Assembly (NCBI GenBank): GCA_025603075.1
Contig: MU626440.1
Span: forward strand, 1 to 38,636
Direction of reading: 5' to 3'
DNA: 38,636 bases
Origin: Neoconidiobolus thromboides FSU 785
Taxonomy: Eukaryota > Entomophthoromycota > Entomophthoromycetes > Entomophthorales > Neoconidiobolaceae
Below, piece after piece: positions 11,325-21,741 of this stretch. Within the stretch, counting starts at the first letter, position 1; every line of letters begins with the position of its first letter. The position numbers and the translations under genes were made by a program. The notes under the pieces were generated by a model, which saw nothing but the letters and a program-made list of their open reading frames with translations, was not told the DNA's origin and ran no database searches.

Positions 11325-13372
11325 TTAATTTTTTATCATTATTGAACCTAAACATTGTTGATCAACAGAATATAAAACTAAATACTAAAATAAAAAATTA
11401 ATTTTAATTTTAATAAATATATTCAATAATAGAATAATAACTAACAAAAACTTACTTGTCCAGCTACAATACCACGCTGAGTATTTAAAAAATAAATTTT
11501 ATAATTGTTTTTAATTGAATTATAATATAAATAACATTTTTGTAATTTCATTGTGGATCTTAATTTAAAATAATAAAGTTGATATTTGTTAGCTAAAATA
11601 TAATAAAATTTTGAGTTAGTTTTGAATTAATATGAGGTAAATATATTATAAAATTAAAGATAATTTACTTTTTAATTCCTCTGGTATTTCTTCTAATATC
11701 CAATCAATTGAAGGAAGTATTAACTCAGATTGATACAATTTAGGATGGTTTCTAATAAATATAGATTAAATAGGTTAAATCGTTTTTAATCAAAATATAC
11801 AATTTACCTATCTGGAGCTACAATTAATAAATTATTTTCAATATCTTTAGAAATTATATAATACCTAATATGAAAGATATTATTAATATTATAATGAAAT
11901 TATTAGAGTTATTTTAAATTAACAATTATTACTTTTTAGATTTAAAACTTAATCTTAATCGTTGTCCGATTGTATAACTCCATATACCATCATGATAATC
12001 TAAGATAATAGTATTATTGTTGCTAATAAGTAATTCTCTTATTATTTTAATTAAGTTACCAATAAATTCATTTTCAGTAGTTATAATTTTACCAGGATTA
12101 TTAGAAATATAACTATCTAATAACAAATAATAAATTCGATTTATTCTATTATTATATTATATTATATTGCAATATCATTTTTGTTTCTATTAATACATAT
12201 TAACTTACTTAAAAATTCATTAAATTTTTTCTTTTTACCAATAAAACAAATGCCCATAGACTCGGCTTGTTCTGAAATACTTGTCAATCCTATTTTTTTA
12301 GCTATTTGTTTGACTTCTGTTTTATAATAGCAGCCCAAAGGGAAGAGAACCTATAAGAGATTATTAATATATTCTATTAGTTATACAAATATGATTTTAT
12401 CATTATTTACATTTTTAAATTGATATTGTTTTAAGTTAGATAAATAGTATGTTTGATCTTTTACTGGATCAATTGCTAATATAATAATTAAATTAGTATT
12501 GACAGAGAATAATATTGAATAGTTAATTTTATATTTACCTTGAAATAACTGATATTTATTATTACTTTGATTATACTTTAGTTGAGCGTAATGACCTTAA
12601 TAATAATAAAACGAATTAACATAATTAAATAAGACTCATAATTAAAAAGATTAATTTACCAGTAGCTAACCAAATATTATTATGTTGCTGAATATTCAAT
12701 CTTTGAATTAAACTATCAAATTTAATAAAATTATTACAAATTATATCTGGGTTAGGAGTTAATCCTATTGAATATTCAAAGATCATTTTTTCAAACACAA
12801 AATTCCAATAATCTTTAATAAAATTTAACTAAAAAAATAAAAAGATTAACATCCTGTTATAAATAACAATATTCATTTAATAATAATAGGTTTAATACGG
12901 GAGAATGTAATAAATAAGTTATTTAGAAATAAATAAAAATAATATATATAAAAGCTTACTCTTTTACAAGGAATCTTTAAATAATTGGCTATATTTTGTA
13001 CTTTTTCCCATTCTTTTTCACAACTTGAATCCAAACTTCCTTCTTCCTTAACATCCCAATTTTGCATATAGATTCCTTGAACATTTAAACCCTAAATTGA
13101 TTGTTATTCTGTTTTCTTAAATAAAACAAAACTATCATCGACTTACTTTCTCTTTTAATAAATAAGCTGTAACAGTTGAGTCCACTCCACCAGACATAGC
13201 TACATAAACTGTACAAGTCGAGTTTAGTTGATATTATAATTGTGGAATTGATTTTAATAACAATGTTAAACTTACCCAAATCCTTTTCTTTATTAACATG
13301 ATTTGTACTAACCGTTGTCCATTTTCTAATAATATTTAAACTAATATTTAATCTATCGATATTAAATTTCAT
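11325..13372 (-). CDS. MTU1: mitochondrial tRNA-specific 2-thiouridylase
   Basis: MnmA/MTU1 (TRMU) uses ATP and sulfur to make 2-thiouridine at the wobble base U34 of mitochondrial tRNAs for Lys, Glu and Gln. Twelve exons starting (5' to 3') at 13372, 13208, 13091, 12828, 12595, 12475, 12350, 12116, 11864, 11751, 11592 and 11384 give 414 residues. The PP-loop ATP motif SGGVDS is at 38-43. The first catalytic Cys is C128 in NPDIIC and the second is C229 in GICFIG. GHYA, DQTYYL and TIGQR are further family blocks. The C-terminal beta-barrel ends with the expected CLGS. The first 30 residues have Arg/Lys and few acids, and could be a mitochondrial presequence. The gene converges on the armadillo gene with 108 bp between stops. 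Confidence 0.93.
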
Positions 13373-13558
13373 ATTCTATAATTTTATAGTTTTATAATTC
13401 TAAACTGTAAATAAATAAACCAAAAAACTCTTAAAAAAAGCTTCAAAAAATGGACGATTTTTATTCATTTATTATATTCATAAAACCTAGGAACCAATAA
13501 TATTGAATTTTGTTTGAATCTTTTTTTAAAAAAGTCATCCGAGAATCTTAATTTCTAA

Positions 13559-14756
13559 TTAATTCCTACGATAATACCTATTATCTCTTGCTAAATTTCT
13601 TGCATTATACGGTTCCCTGGGAGCGGAATATTTCCTATACGGTGCTTGTTGATTACCGATATAACCTCTATTTTCCATATTATACCCTCTATTTTCATAA
13701 AATCGTCCATTGTTTCTTCTCACATCACTTATTCTTCTAGTTTCTTCACTTTTAACAGGATTAAGAGGCTGTGGAGGAAGGATAGCAATCGACAAATAAT
13801 CTCCAATAAAAAATTTTAATTCAGCTAATGTTTTATCATCAGCAATCGATCTTCTACCATATATAACTGCACCCGCATCTTTCGCTGAATATTTTCGTAA
13901 ATTACTATCATAATATACAATCTTGAAGGAAACCACATTATCTTTTTGAATTTCTTGTTGATAAACGTGTTTTAATAAAAGACTAAGTTCACCAAGGCTA
14001 GTATTTTTCCTATAAGAAAAGAATTAAAGTTAACTGATTGATAGTGGGAACAGAATGCTTTTGACTTACCATGCATGCAAACGTATTTCTTCTTCTAAAG
14101 GCAATAAATCATCTCCAAACTCTAGTAAACTAAATTAAAACATTAATTTTAATTGTTCTACTTTACTATTCCAATTTTATAACTTACCTATGATGAGAAC
14201 CTTCTCTACAAAATAAACGTAACAGAAAGGGACATATCTAAAATAATTAGTTGATTACACTTATTTTTAAATATAATTTGAAATCAATTTCACTTACTTT
14301 ATTTCTAGTTTCATTTAACCGTTTGTATTTTTCTAAGTGTTGCGTACTACCCTGTTGATTTTCCAATCTCTCATTGTCATGTTCTTGCTTAATGTTCTCC
14401 GATCCTTGATGAAATTGAGGGTGTTGAATATTTTCAGTTACATTATTATTCTCTTCACCCATGTTTTCAGTTTTACTATGGCTTTGAGTATCGTTGTTAT
14501 CTTTGATGGGGCTTTTGCTTCCATCCCTTATATTTTCATTCAAATTATTACTTTCACTATGAGCATCAACTTCATTATTACTTTGGGATTCGATTGGATT
14601 TTCAACAATTTCTTTATGTTCTTCATTTTTAGTTTCAATTTCAGTTTCATTATGAGATTGGCTTTGTTCATTATTTTCGATAATAATACTATTCTTTTCC
14701 ATTATATTTTGATTACTATTATTAACTTCTTGATGTTCCATATTATTAGCTTGCAT
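13559..14756 (-). CDS. SAP18: SAP18 family protein with long N-terminal extension
   Basis: SAP18 is a ubiquitin-fold subunit of the Sin3-HDAC corepressor and of the ASAP/PSAP complexes linked to the exon junction. Four exons (14756-14298, 14237-14188, 14129-14070, 14009-13559) give 339 residues. The fold spans about 154-269, starting at CPFLLRLF, passing through the conserved FGDDLLPLEEEIRLHAW region and GAVIYGRRS, and ending GDYLSIAILPP. Human SAP18 is about 150 residues, so this protein has two additions: an N-terminal 153 residues of Asn/Glu/His/Gln low complexity, all in exon 1, and a C-terminal 70 residues with repeated RGY/NRGY and many Arg and Tyr, a likely RNA-binding tail. The start is the most upstream ATG; an internal start would remove some of the disordered part. 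Confidence 0.88.
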
Positions 14757-14948
14757 TCTCTTAGTATTTAAAAAAAGAATAGAATCAAATAAAAAAGTCT
14801 AAGGAATGCTTAAAATTCAAAACTATTTTAATTTGCATATTAGATCGATTCTAATTGGTTCAAATAGAACGAAATGAATTGAAATCTTTTATGTTTTTAT
14901 AAACGTTTAATTTTTTAATTTTTTTTAATATTTCAATTTTCATAAAAA
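14757..14948. promoter_or_regulatory. bidirectional promoter region, SAP18 and Beclin genes
   Basis: This 192-bp gap separates divergent start codons. A T-rich stretch lies just upstream of the Beclin start. I see no recognisable factor-binding motif. Confidence 0.4.
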
Positions 14949-16845
14949 ATGTCCATAATTTCTTGTCAACGATGTCAGAACATCGTCAAATCGCATGAGA
15001 GTTTATTGGATATTAATGCTAGTACTTATGATTTGATGAATAGTAAATGATCTATTTATTCTCATTTCTATATACACTTATACTAATTCTTTTTCCTTAT
15101 TACTAATTCAGGCATCATCCAAAGCAAACCTATTGATAATAACAAAAATTATCATGAATTGCTCACCAGCCAACCAAGATTAGGAAGTATTGATAAAGAA
15201 GAGTTTAAGCGAAAAATACATTTATCCATACCAACAATCCCGGAAAATAGTATAATAAATAACAATAGTAATAATATAACTGATGGAAACAGTAGTAATA
15301 ATAATACAAATGAAAACCAATTAAATTCAACAATCGGAGGAAATGGCAATTTTGAATTAAACTCAACGGAATCGTTTATAATCTTAGGAAAATCTCAGTT
15401 AACACAATCAATATTAAATCCATATTTAATTGATAGTGAAGAAGATAATAAACAAGAGCAGTCAAACTCAAACTCGCAATCAAATAGTCAAAACAATTTT
15501 AATTTTAGCACACTTTTAACAATACAAAGTCAATTATTTGATAAAATTAATGAAAGTTCTGATTTTAATCATCCTTTATGTGAAGAGTGTTATGATGTTT
15601 TAATTAAAGGTTTATTGAGGAAAAAAAATGAAGCGATTAGGGAAAAATTGAAATATAAGGAATATTCTACTTTGATGATGAGACCAAATAATAATTGGAA
15701 TAATAATGAAGATGGGGTAAATGTTAATGATGCTAATCAATTGGAAAATGAAATTGAAAAGGTAAAGAATTTATGTATTGGTCTATTATGAGGGAGAATG
15801 TTAATGAAATTTGATTTTTTAGTTGAAGATAAAAGAAAGCTCAACTATAGATTCATTAAAGGAATTAGAAAAACAGTTAGAAAGTTTAAAGTTAAGCATT
15901 AAGGAATTGGAAGAAGAAGATAATTATTTAAAAATTGAAGAAGAAAAGTAAGTTTTATCAACCATGTATTAATATTATTATATTTATCATTTATTGTTAT
16001 ATCAGCTATTGGAATGAATTTAACAATTATGAATTACAATTAAATCAATTTGAAATTAACTGTTTGACTATAAATTCCAAATATCAGTTTGATTTAAAAC
16101 AATTAGAAATATTGCATAATACTTCTATATTTAATGATTTATTTCATATATCCCAATTTGATGGAATCGGTACAATTAATGGTTTAAGATTAGGTAGATT
16201 ACCTCCAGAACATAACGTAAGTTTATCTTAATCGTATTGTAATAACACAATAGTAATACTAATTTTGATTAGACCGAATGGAATGAAATTAACGCCGCTT
16301 GGGGACAAACGGTATTAGCTTTACATGTTGCTGCTAATAAATTAAATTTTAATTTTAAAAAGTAAGAATAGTAACGATAATAACTTTAAATTATCAATAA
16401 CTTAATTTAGATATACCCCCTACCCAAATGGTTCTTTTTCAAAGATCTTAAAAGAAAATCAAGATGGTACTAAAGAATACTATGAATTATTTTTACCACC
16501 TGAATCTACATTTTCAAGGATTTTATTATTAAGAAGATATGATTATGCTATGGCGGGTTATCTTTTTTGTTTAGAACAAATTCATTTATATATACAAACT
16601 TTGGATCCTAAGTTTAAATTACCTTATAAGTAAGTATTATTTTTTGATTTATAATATAGTTTCTTATTATTAATGTGCTTGTATTTTGATTTAGAATTGA
16701 TAATGATCGAATTAATAATTTACCCATTCATTTCCAATTTCATAATTTAGCTCAATGGTCGAAAGCTTTAAGATATACTTTAAGGAATACAAAATCTATA
16801 TTGTATTTTTTGACATCGCATGTTAATGCGAGTAATTTGAAATGA
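14949..16845 (+). CDS. ATG6: Beclin 1 / Atg6 autophagy protein
   Basis: Beclin 1/Atg6 is the regulatory subunit of the Vps34 class III PI3-kinase complexes that start autophagosome formation and act in vacuolar sorting. Seven exons (14949-15042, 15112-15761, 15823-15947, 16006-16216, 16273-16361, 16411-16629, 16695-16845) give 512 residues. An N-terminal CQRC (C6, C9) and a later CEEC (C188, C191) are the paired CxxC motifs seen in animal Beclin. Between them is an Asn/Ser-rich insert typical of AT-rich genomes. A coiled coil rich in Leu, Lys and Glu covers about 245-340. The C-terminal BARA/ECD domain has [35 protein letters not shown], a fingerprint of the family, and the FDYAM-like [11 protein letters not shown]. 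The protein is complete. Confidence 0.95.
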
Positions 16846-17054
16846 AAGATATTTGGTTTGCTAGTTTTTTTAAGAAAAAATTTAGCACGTCATTTTTCCA
16901 AGGGATGACACCTTGATCACGTGGTTCGTTGGATTATTAGGCAGGAAATTTGTAAATAAAGTATTTATATTCTAATAAAATAAATTATTTTAAATTATTT
17001 TATTTAAGGTTTTAATTAATAAAGAATATTAAAAGTATTATAATATAATAATAA

Positions 17055-18643
17055 ATGGATACACAATTGGCTGAGTTTAAGAAGTTTCAATATAATTTTT
17101 TAACAATATTTAGTTTAATAATGCTATGTGAATGGTTACAAGCGCCTTATATTATCAAATTATATATGAGCTATGGCTATAATTTAAACCAAATTGTTAA
17201 TTTATTTACAATTGGCTACATTGCAGGGGCGATTGTTGGCCCCATTATTGCTGGTTTAGCGGACGGGATGTAAGTTCAATTTGATAATTTAATACATTCT
17301 AAATTGATAATATTTCCATTCCAATCAGTGGTCGTAAAAAAATCGGTAGTTTATTTATAGTATTATATCTCCTACATGGTTTTATACTCAACACCACCAA
17401 CTATTATTATTTACTGTTTGGGCGTTTTATAGCTGGTAGCGCTACCACTATTCTATTTTCAGTATTTGAAACTTGGATGGTAGAAGAACATTTTAGACAT
17501 AGTAAGCTTAATTTCGCTCATAACAACTATTTAAATAATTAACTCCTTAATTTAACTAGATTATCCCAAACCTTGGTTAGCAAAAACATTTAGTTTAATT
17601 ACATTTCTTAATGCTATAGCAGCTATAATCGCTGGTTTTTTAGCAGAAATATTGGTGAAGAGTTATTCCTTTGTAGCCCCTTTTAATTTAGCTAATATAA
17701 TTTTGTTGGTTTGTTTTATTGCTATACAAATCACTTGGAAAGAAAATTATGGTGAAAAAATGAAGGTAGAGGAATTGATTTTTTAGATTGCAATTTAATA
17801 TTAACGCTGATTATTAATAGCTATTTAACTTGACAAATTTTAAAAACTCGATTAGATATTTATTACAAGGTGAGCTATCCTTTAATTTAGCATATGATTA
17901 TTTTATTTATTTACTAAATACTAATAGATAATAATGCCCTCTTAATAGCTATTTCTCAATCTTTATTTGAATGTTCTATGTATACCTTTGCCTTTTTATG
18001 GGCACCAATATTAATTGAGGCAAATATCAACCCCAATGATAATTTGAATTTAGGTTATTTGTTTTCTTTATTTATGTTAAGTATGTCTATGGGCTCTATT
18101 CTATTTAATTATTTGTATAATCAACAAAGGATTAAATTGAAATTTCTGATTATAGTCTTGTTTTTATTTGCCTTTTTAGCTTTGTTTTTAGCTTCATTGA
18201 CAAAGGTAAGGAAGAAAATGGTTTATGTACAAAGCATTAGTTTGGTTTTAATATAGTAATCATTATTTCATATAGGATTTCCATCTTATACTACTCCTCT
18301 TTGTCGTATTTGAATTCACCGTGGGTATCTATTATCCTACTATATCACAACTGAGGAATCAATACTTACCTCAAAGTATCAAAGCTAATTTATTAGCTTT
18401 ATTTCGTACACCGTTAAATTTAATGGTAGCTATTTGTTTGAACTTAGTAAGTTATTGTAAAATTATTAATTAATAGTAAATTTTTAACAGTATTCTAATT
18501 TATTTTAGATACCAAAGTTTGATGTTTATTTTGTATTATTCGCAGCTTCAATACTATTGCTGATAGCTGCATTACTACTGTTGAGTTTAAATTATGAAGT
18601 TGAAATAGAAGAGGGTGAAGTACAGACAATTCTTATTGGATAG
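17055..18643 (+). CDS. MFSD5-like major facilitator (molybdate transporter family)
   Basis: This is a 12-helix membrane transporter of the group containing human MFSD5 and the MOT2 molybdate transporters of algae and plants. Seven exons (17055-17269, 17329-17501, 17560-17765, 17821-17869, 17928-18205, 18276-18446, 18509-18643) give 408 residues. Hydrophobic helices run throughout. The family-like blocks are ADGIGRKK in the loop after helix 2, FGRFIAGSATTILFSVFETW around helices 3-4, and ISQSLFECSMYTFAFLWAP in helix 7. The middle loop is short and charged (KENYGEK). The tail ends in an acidic EVEIEEGEVQT. Substrate cannot be proved from sequence; molybdate is the characterised one for relatives. 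Start choice is the first ATG, 209 bp after the Beclin stop. Confidence 0.82.
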
Positions 18644-19131
18644 ACTTTCAGTTTGTTGTAAATCAAAGGTTGAGTTTTCTTAATGTTTTTCTGAATTTAT
18701 AGTGAACAATAGTTTTGTAAATTAACATTAGTCAATATGTAAAATAGAAAATAAAATAAGATATGTTTAAAGTTATAAAATGTTAGAGTTTAATAAAAAA
18801 AATTTGTTGCTATTTAAGAATGTCCTATACTATATTTTTTTTAAATTCTTGCTAACTAGAGACATAATGTAAGTTGTTAAAAAAATATGCCAAAGTTTTA
18901 ACTTTACAAGTATATTTTTTATTGTTGTTTTAGTGATATGCGAATTTAATGTACTCTAAATTATTTAATTTGGTCCAATATATTATGAAAAAATAAAGTT
19001 AAAGAAAAAGATAGTACTATTATAGCACGAATAAGGATATTAAACTAAATAACATTGTATTTAATCTTGAATTAATTTTTAATGACTACAATATAACAGT
19101 TATAAAAAAAGTCAGTTTTAGTTAAAAGATA
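18644..19131. other. AT-rich intergenic, no gene seen
   Basis: Downstream of the transporter there is no coding frame and no RNA gene that I can support. This is the left edge of a 3-kb repeat-bearing interval. Confidence 0.5.
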
Positions 19132-19227
19132 TGGGGATGTATTTTTATGTTTAAGAATTTTACTAACAAATTTTCCGCCTAAATAGTGTCTAAAAGATGG
19201 AAAAAGTGAAGTCAAAAAACACCCCTA
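19132..19227 (-). mobile_element. MITE copy 3 (TA target)
   Basis: This 96-bp copy starts TGGGGATGTATTTTT and ends AAACACCCCTA, flanked by TA (19130-19131 and 19228-19229). It carries the minus-orientation core GTTTAAGAATTTTACTAAC and a slightly changed centre (CTAAATAGTGTCTAAAAG). It is shorter than other copies by a few bases near the right end. Confidence 0.85.
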
Positions 19228-19789
19228 TACAACGGAAATTTTAATATATAAATGGCATGTCTTATATTTATAGAAAAATAATAATTTGTTTATAGAATAA
19301 TAATATTCAATATACTTTAATATACTAATTATTGATTAAAAATTAATATTAAATTAAAATAATTATTGTAATATATAAGTTAATTGTATTTGTGAAGATT
19401 ACTTTTATAAATTGTGTAAGTCTATCTAAGATTTCAGATCAGTGTTTAAAATTGTACATTATAAGATAGTATAAAAAGTATTAAGTTGTAAAAATTATAT
19501 CAAGCAATTGAAAAGTAGCTTTATTATAATAAATCAAGCATTCTATATATAGTGTGAAGTGAAAGGGAGTAGGGAAGACAAAACCTAATTATTTACCTTT
19601 AAAAATTAGGTAAAGGAACAAGATAGTAAAAACATAGTTATTTGTATAAATGTTTATTGTAAAAATTACATATCAACTGAAATCTGTGAGCAAAAACAAC
19701 TGCTTAATCTGAGTTGAGAAATCAACCATTATCAGATTTAAAGTGCTAGGCAGTAATTTAAGTCATCAAAATTCTTATAGTATCACTAC
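19228..19789. other. AT-rich intergenic, no feature seen
   Basis: This stretch lies between a MITE and the second LTR-like repeat. It has no coding frame. A short inverted pair CCTAATTATTTACC.../...AAAATTAGG near 19585-19610 could form a small hairpin, but nothing supports a function. Confidence 0.4.
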
Positions 19790-20253
19790 TGTGAAATATT
19801 GCTTTGTCAGTCCCATGGTTAATTATAGCATAATAATCGCCTAAGCTGTTGTGCTCTTGAGTTCAGAAAAAATCAATCCCACGCTCTTAGTTTGATTTGC
19901 TATGAGAATTTCTAGCTCCATTCCAAAGAACGTTATCTTCTCATTTTGATATCTATACTTTTCAGAGTATAAAACAGATTTTAGAGTACAATAGTTCAAG
20001 GCTTTTTAACTAAATCATTCCCTGATATCTCGAACATTTAATAAAGTCACTAAGTTTTCTTAATAGTATTTTACATAGATTTTACATCAGTGTTGTCTAC
20101 TCTATTTGCCTTACATAGTCTATAGCATATTATGTGCTATTCTTCATAATTCAAGTCTACCTTAGTCACATAAACTAAGACCTTTCGACTTATAGTGTAG
20201 GCAACCCAGCAATAGCTGTTCTTGACTCCAATCACTGAGTACCAGATTTCACA
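19790..20253. repeat. LTR-like repeat copy 2 (inverted, uninterrupted)
   Basis: This 464-bp copy runs TGTGAAAT...ATTTCACA and is the reverse complement of copy 1 at 1-567. The left flank ACTAC and right flank ATTAC match at four of five bases, consistent with an aged 5-bp target duplication. About 50 differences from copy 1 are seen by eye, mostly transitions. No internal retrotransposon region or primer-binding site adjoins either end, so it is read as a solo LTR. It carries the empty site for MITE copy 1 (a single TA where copy 1 has the insertion). Confidence 0.75.
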
Positions 20254-20363
20254 ATTACTTATTTTTTGTTCTTTTTATTTTACTTAATCAGCTTAAAATA
20301 AAAAATATTAAATTCACAATAATTGAACACTCTAATTAACTTTTAATATACTTTTTTAACAAG

Positions 20364-20464
20364 TGGGAGTGTTTTTTTTGACTTCATTATTTTTTCCATT
20401 TTTTAAGCGCTGTTTAAGCGGAAAATTTGTTAGTAAAACTCTTAAACATTAAAATACATCCCCA
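20364..20464 (+). mobile_element. MITE copy 4
   Basis: This 101-bp copy starts TGGGAGTGTTTTTTTTG and ends AAATACATCCCCA. The core TTAAGCGCTGTTTAAGCGGAAA matches the family. The flanking dinucleotides are AG and AA rather than TA, so either the target duplication has decayed or the flanks were rearranged. Confidence 0.8.
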
Positions 20465-20696
20465 AATAGACAAAAAAATACTAATTTAAATAAAGGAGGT
20501 GAGATTCAAAGAAAATACTAGATTTCTAAAGTATCTGAATATAAAAATTTCAGTTAAAAAATTGAAAAATATAAAAGTCAAATAAGTGACTATTTTCTAA
20601 AAGCTGTTTTAGCAATATTATTTTTTAATATTTAAAAGATAGTTCAAACTCTTAACAATTCAGCTAATCTTGTTTTAGAAAAAAATTTCAAATATA

Positions 20697-20796
20697 TGGA
20701 GATGTATTTTTGTATTTAAGAATTTTACTAACAATTTTTCCATTCAAACAATATTTAAAAAATGGAAAAAGTAATGAAGCCAAAAAAACATCCCCA
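20697..20796 (-). mobile_element. MITE copy 5 (TA target)
   Basis: This 100-bp copy starts TGGAGATGTATTTTTG and ends AAAACATCCCCA, with TA on both sides (20695-20696, 20797-20798). The orientation is opposite to the next copy, 49 bp away. Confidence 0.87.
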
Positions 20797-20845
20797 TATG
20801 CTAAGAAAGAATCTAATAAAAACTTATTTATTTAATATGAATATA

Positions 20846-20945
20846 TGGGGATGTTTTTTTGATTTCATCACTTTTTCCATTTTTTTAAGCGCTATTTAAG
20901 TGAAAAAATTATTAGTAAAATTCCTAAACATAAAATACACCCCCA
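20846..20945 (+). mobile_element. MITE copy 6
   Basis: This 100-bp copy starts TGGGGATGTTTTTTTG and ends AAATACACCCCCA. The left flank is TA (20844-20845); the right flank reads TT, probably a mutated TA. The core TTTAAGCGCTATTTAAGTG is intact. With copy 5 it makes an inverted pair. Confidence 0.85.
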
Positions 20946-21202
20946 TTAACTTATATGCTAGATAGGCTTTTATACACATTATTATTTCATACAATTTATT
21001 AACAATAAGTGTATAAATATAATAAAAAATCCCAAAAAAAGTTTTTTTTTGTTACAACTACAAATATGGGCTTTTATTTTTTATTTAAAAACTATCAGCA
21101 TATAAAAGCCTGCTTAACACTGGTTCAGCTTCTATTAAAATTGACCTATTTTTTAGATTTTTTGTTAAAAGGGTGAGATTATAATCTGTAAAATACAGTA
21201 GT

Positions 21203-21300
21203 AAAGAGTGTGCTTTTTTAGTTTTATCACTTTTTTCATTTTTTAAGCACTATTTAAATAGAAAAGCTATCAATAAAATTATTAAAAAAATATATCCTTG
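21203..21300 (+). mobile_element. Decayed MITE copy 7
   Basis: The internal pattern GTTTTATCACTTTTTTCATTTTTTAAGCACTATTT...ATAAAATTATTAAA follows the family consensus, but both termini are degraded (GAGTGTGC on the left, TATATCCTTG on the right) and no TA duplication is clear. Boundaries are approximate. Confidence 0.6.
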
Positions 21301-21741
21301 TTTTTTAATAAAATCCTGCTTTTAAATCATTAGTTAATTAAAAAAAAGTCTACTCTATAAAAAAGATACTATTAAAGTGCTGTAAAACAAAATTCTATGG
21401 TAAAATCATATAGTTATTTATTTATTATCAAACTAATAAATTAAAAGTTCTTTTTTTATAAAATAAAAAATTAATCAAATTTTCAAAAGCGATATTTTCA
21501 TTACTTCAAATTCATCATTCTTACTCTTCTTTTTATCTATTTTAACTAATTTGACTCAACACATTTATATAAAATGGCGTCATTTGTTTCCAATTAAATC
21601 ATTAAGCAATGATTAAACTCAACTAAAAGCCACTTAAAATAGCTCAATGACAATAATATTTAGCGGGGGAATGTTTATTATTAAAGATTTCAAACTTGAT
21701 TATTGCTTTTAGGCACTTTTATATTAATTTTTAATTTTCAA
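21301..21741. other. upstream region of the PH-domain gene
   Basis: This is AT-rich with no coding frame of its own. A methionine-less open stretch continues upstream of the chosen ATG at 21742 to about 21703, where the only possible start would be TTG, so it was not added to the gene. An AG at 21711-21712 after a T-rich stretch could be an acceptor for an untranslated leader exon. Confidence 0.4.

Noticed and set aside
14337-14771. Hydrophobic 144-codon frame on the + strand
   Set aside because: It is the antisense of the Asn/Glu-rich first exon of SAP18. The antisense of such codons reads as Ile/Phe/Leu, and it has no family likeness.
15152-15349. Very hydrophobic 65-codon frame on the - strand
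   Set aside because: It is antisense to the Asn/Ser-rich insert of Beclin, so the apparent membrane segment is a composition artefact.
1-20253. One full LTR retrotransposon spanning the two LTR-like repeats
   Set aside because: The repeats are inverted rather than direct, lie 19 kb apart, and enclose nine ordinary nuclear genes with no gag or pol.
20364-20945. Regularly spaced short repeats as a CRISPR-like array
   Set aside because: The repeats are about 100 bp, in both orientations, unevenly spaced and with TA target duplications. They are transposable elements in a eukaryotic genome.
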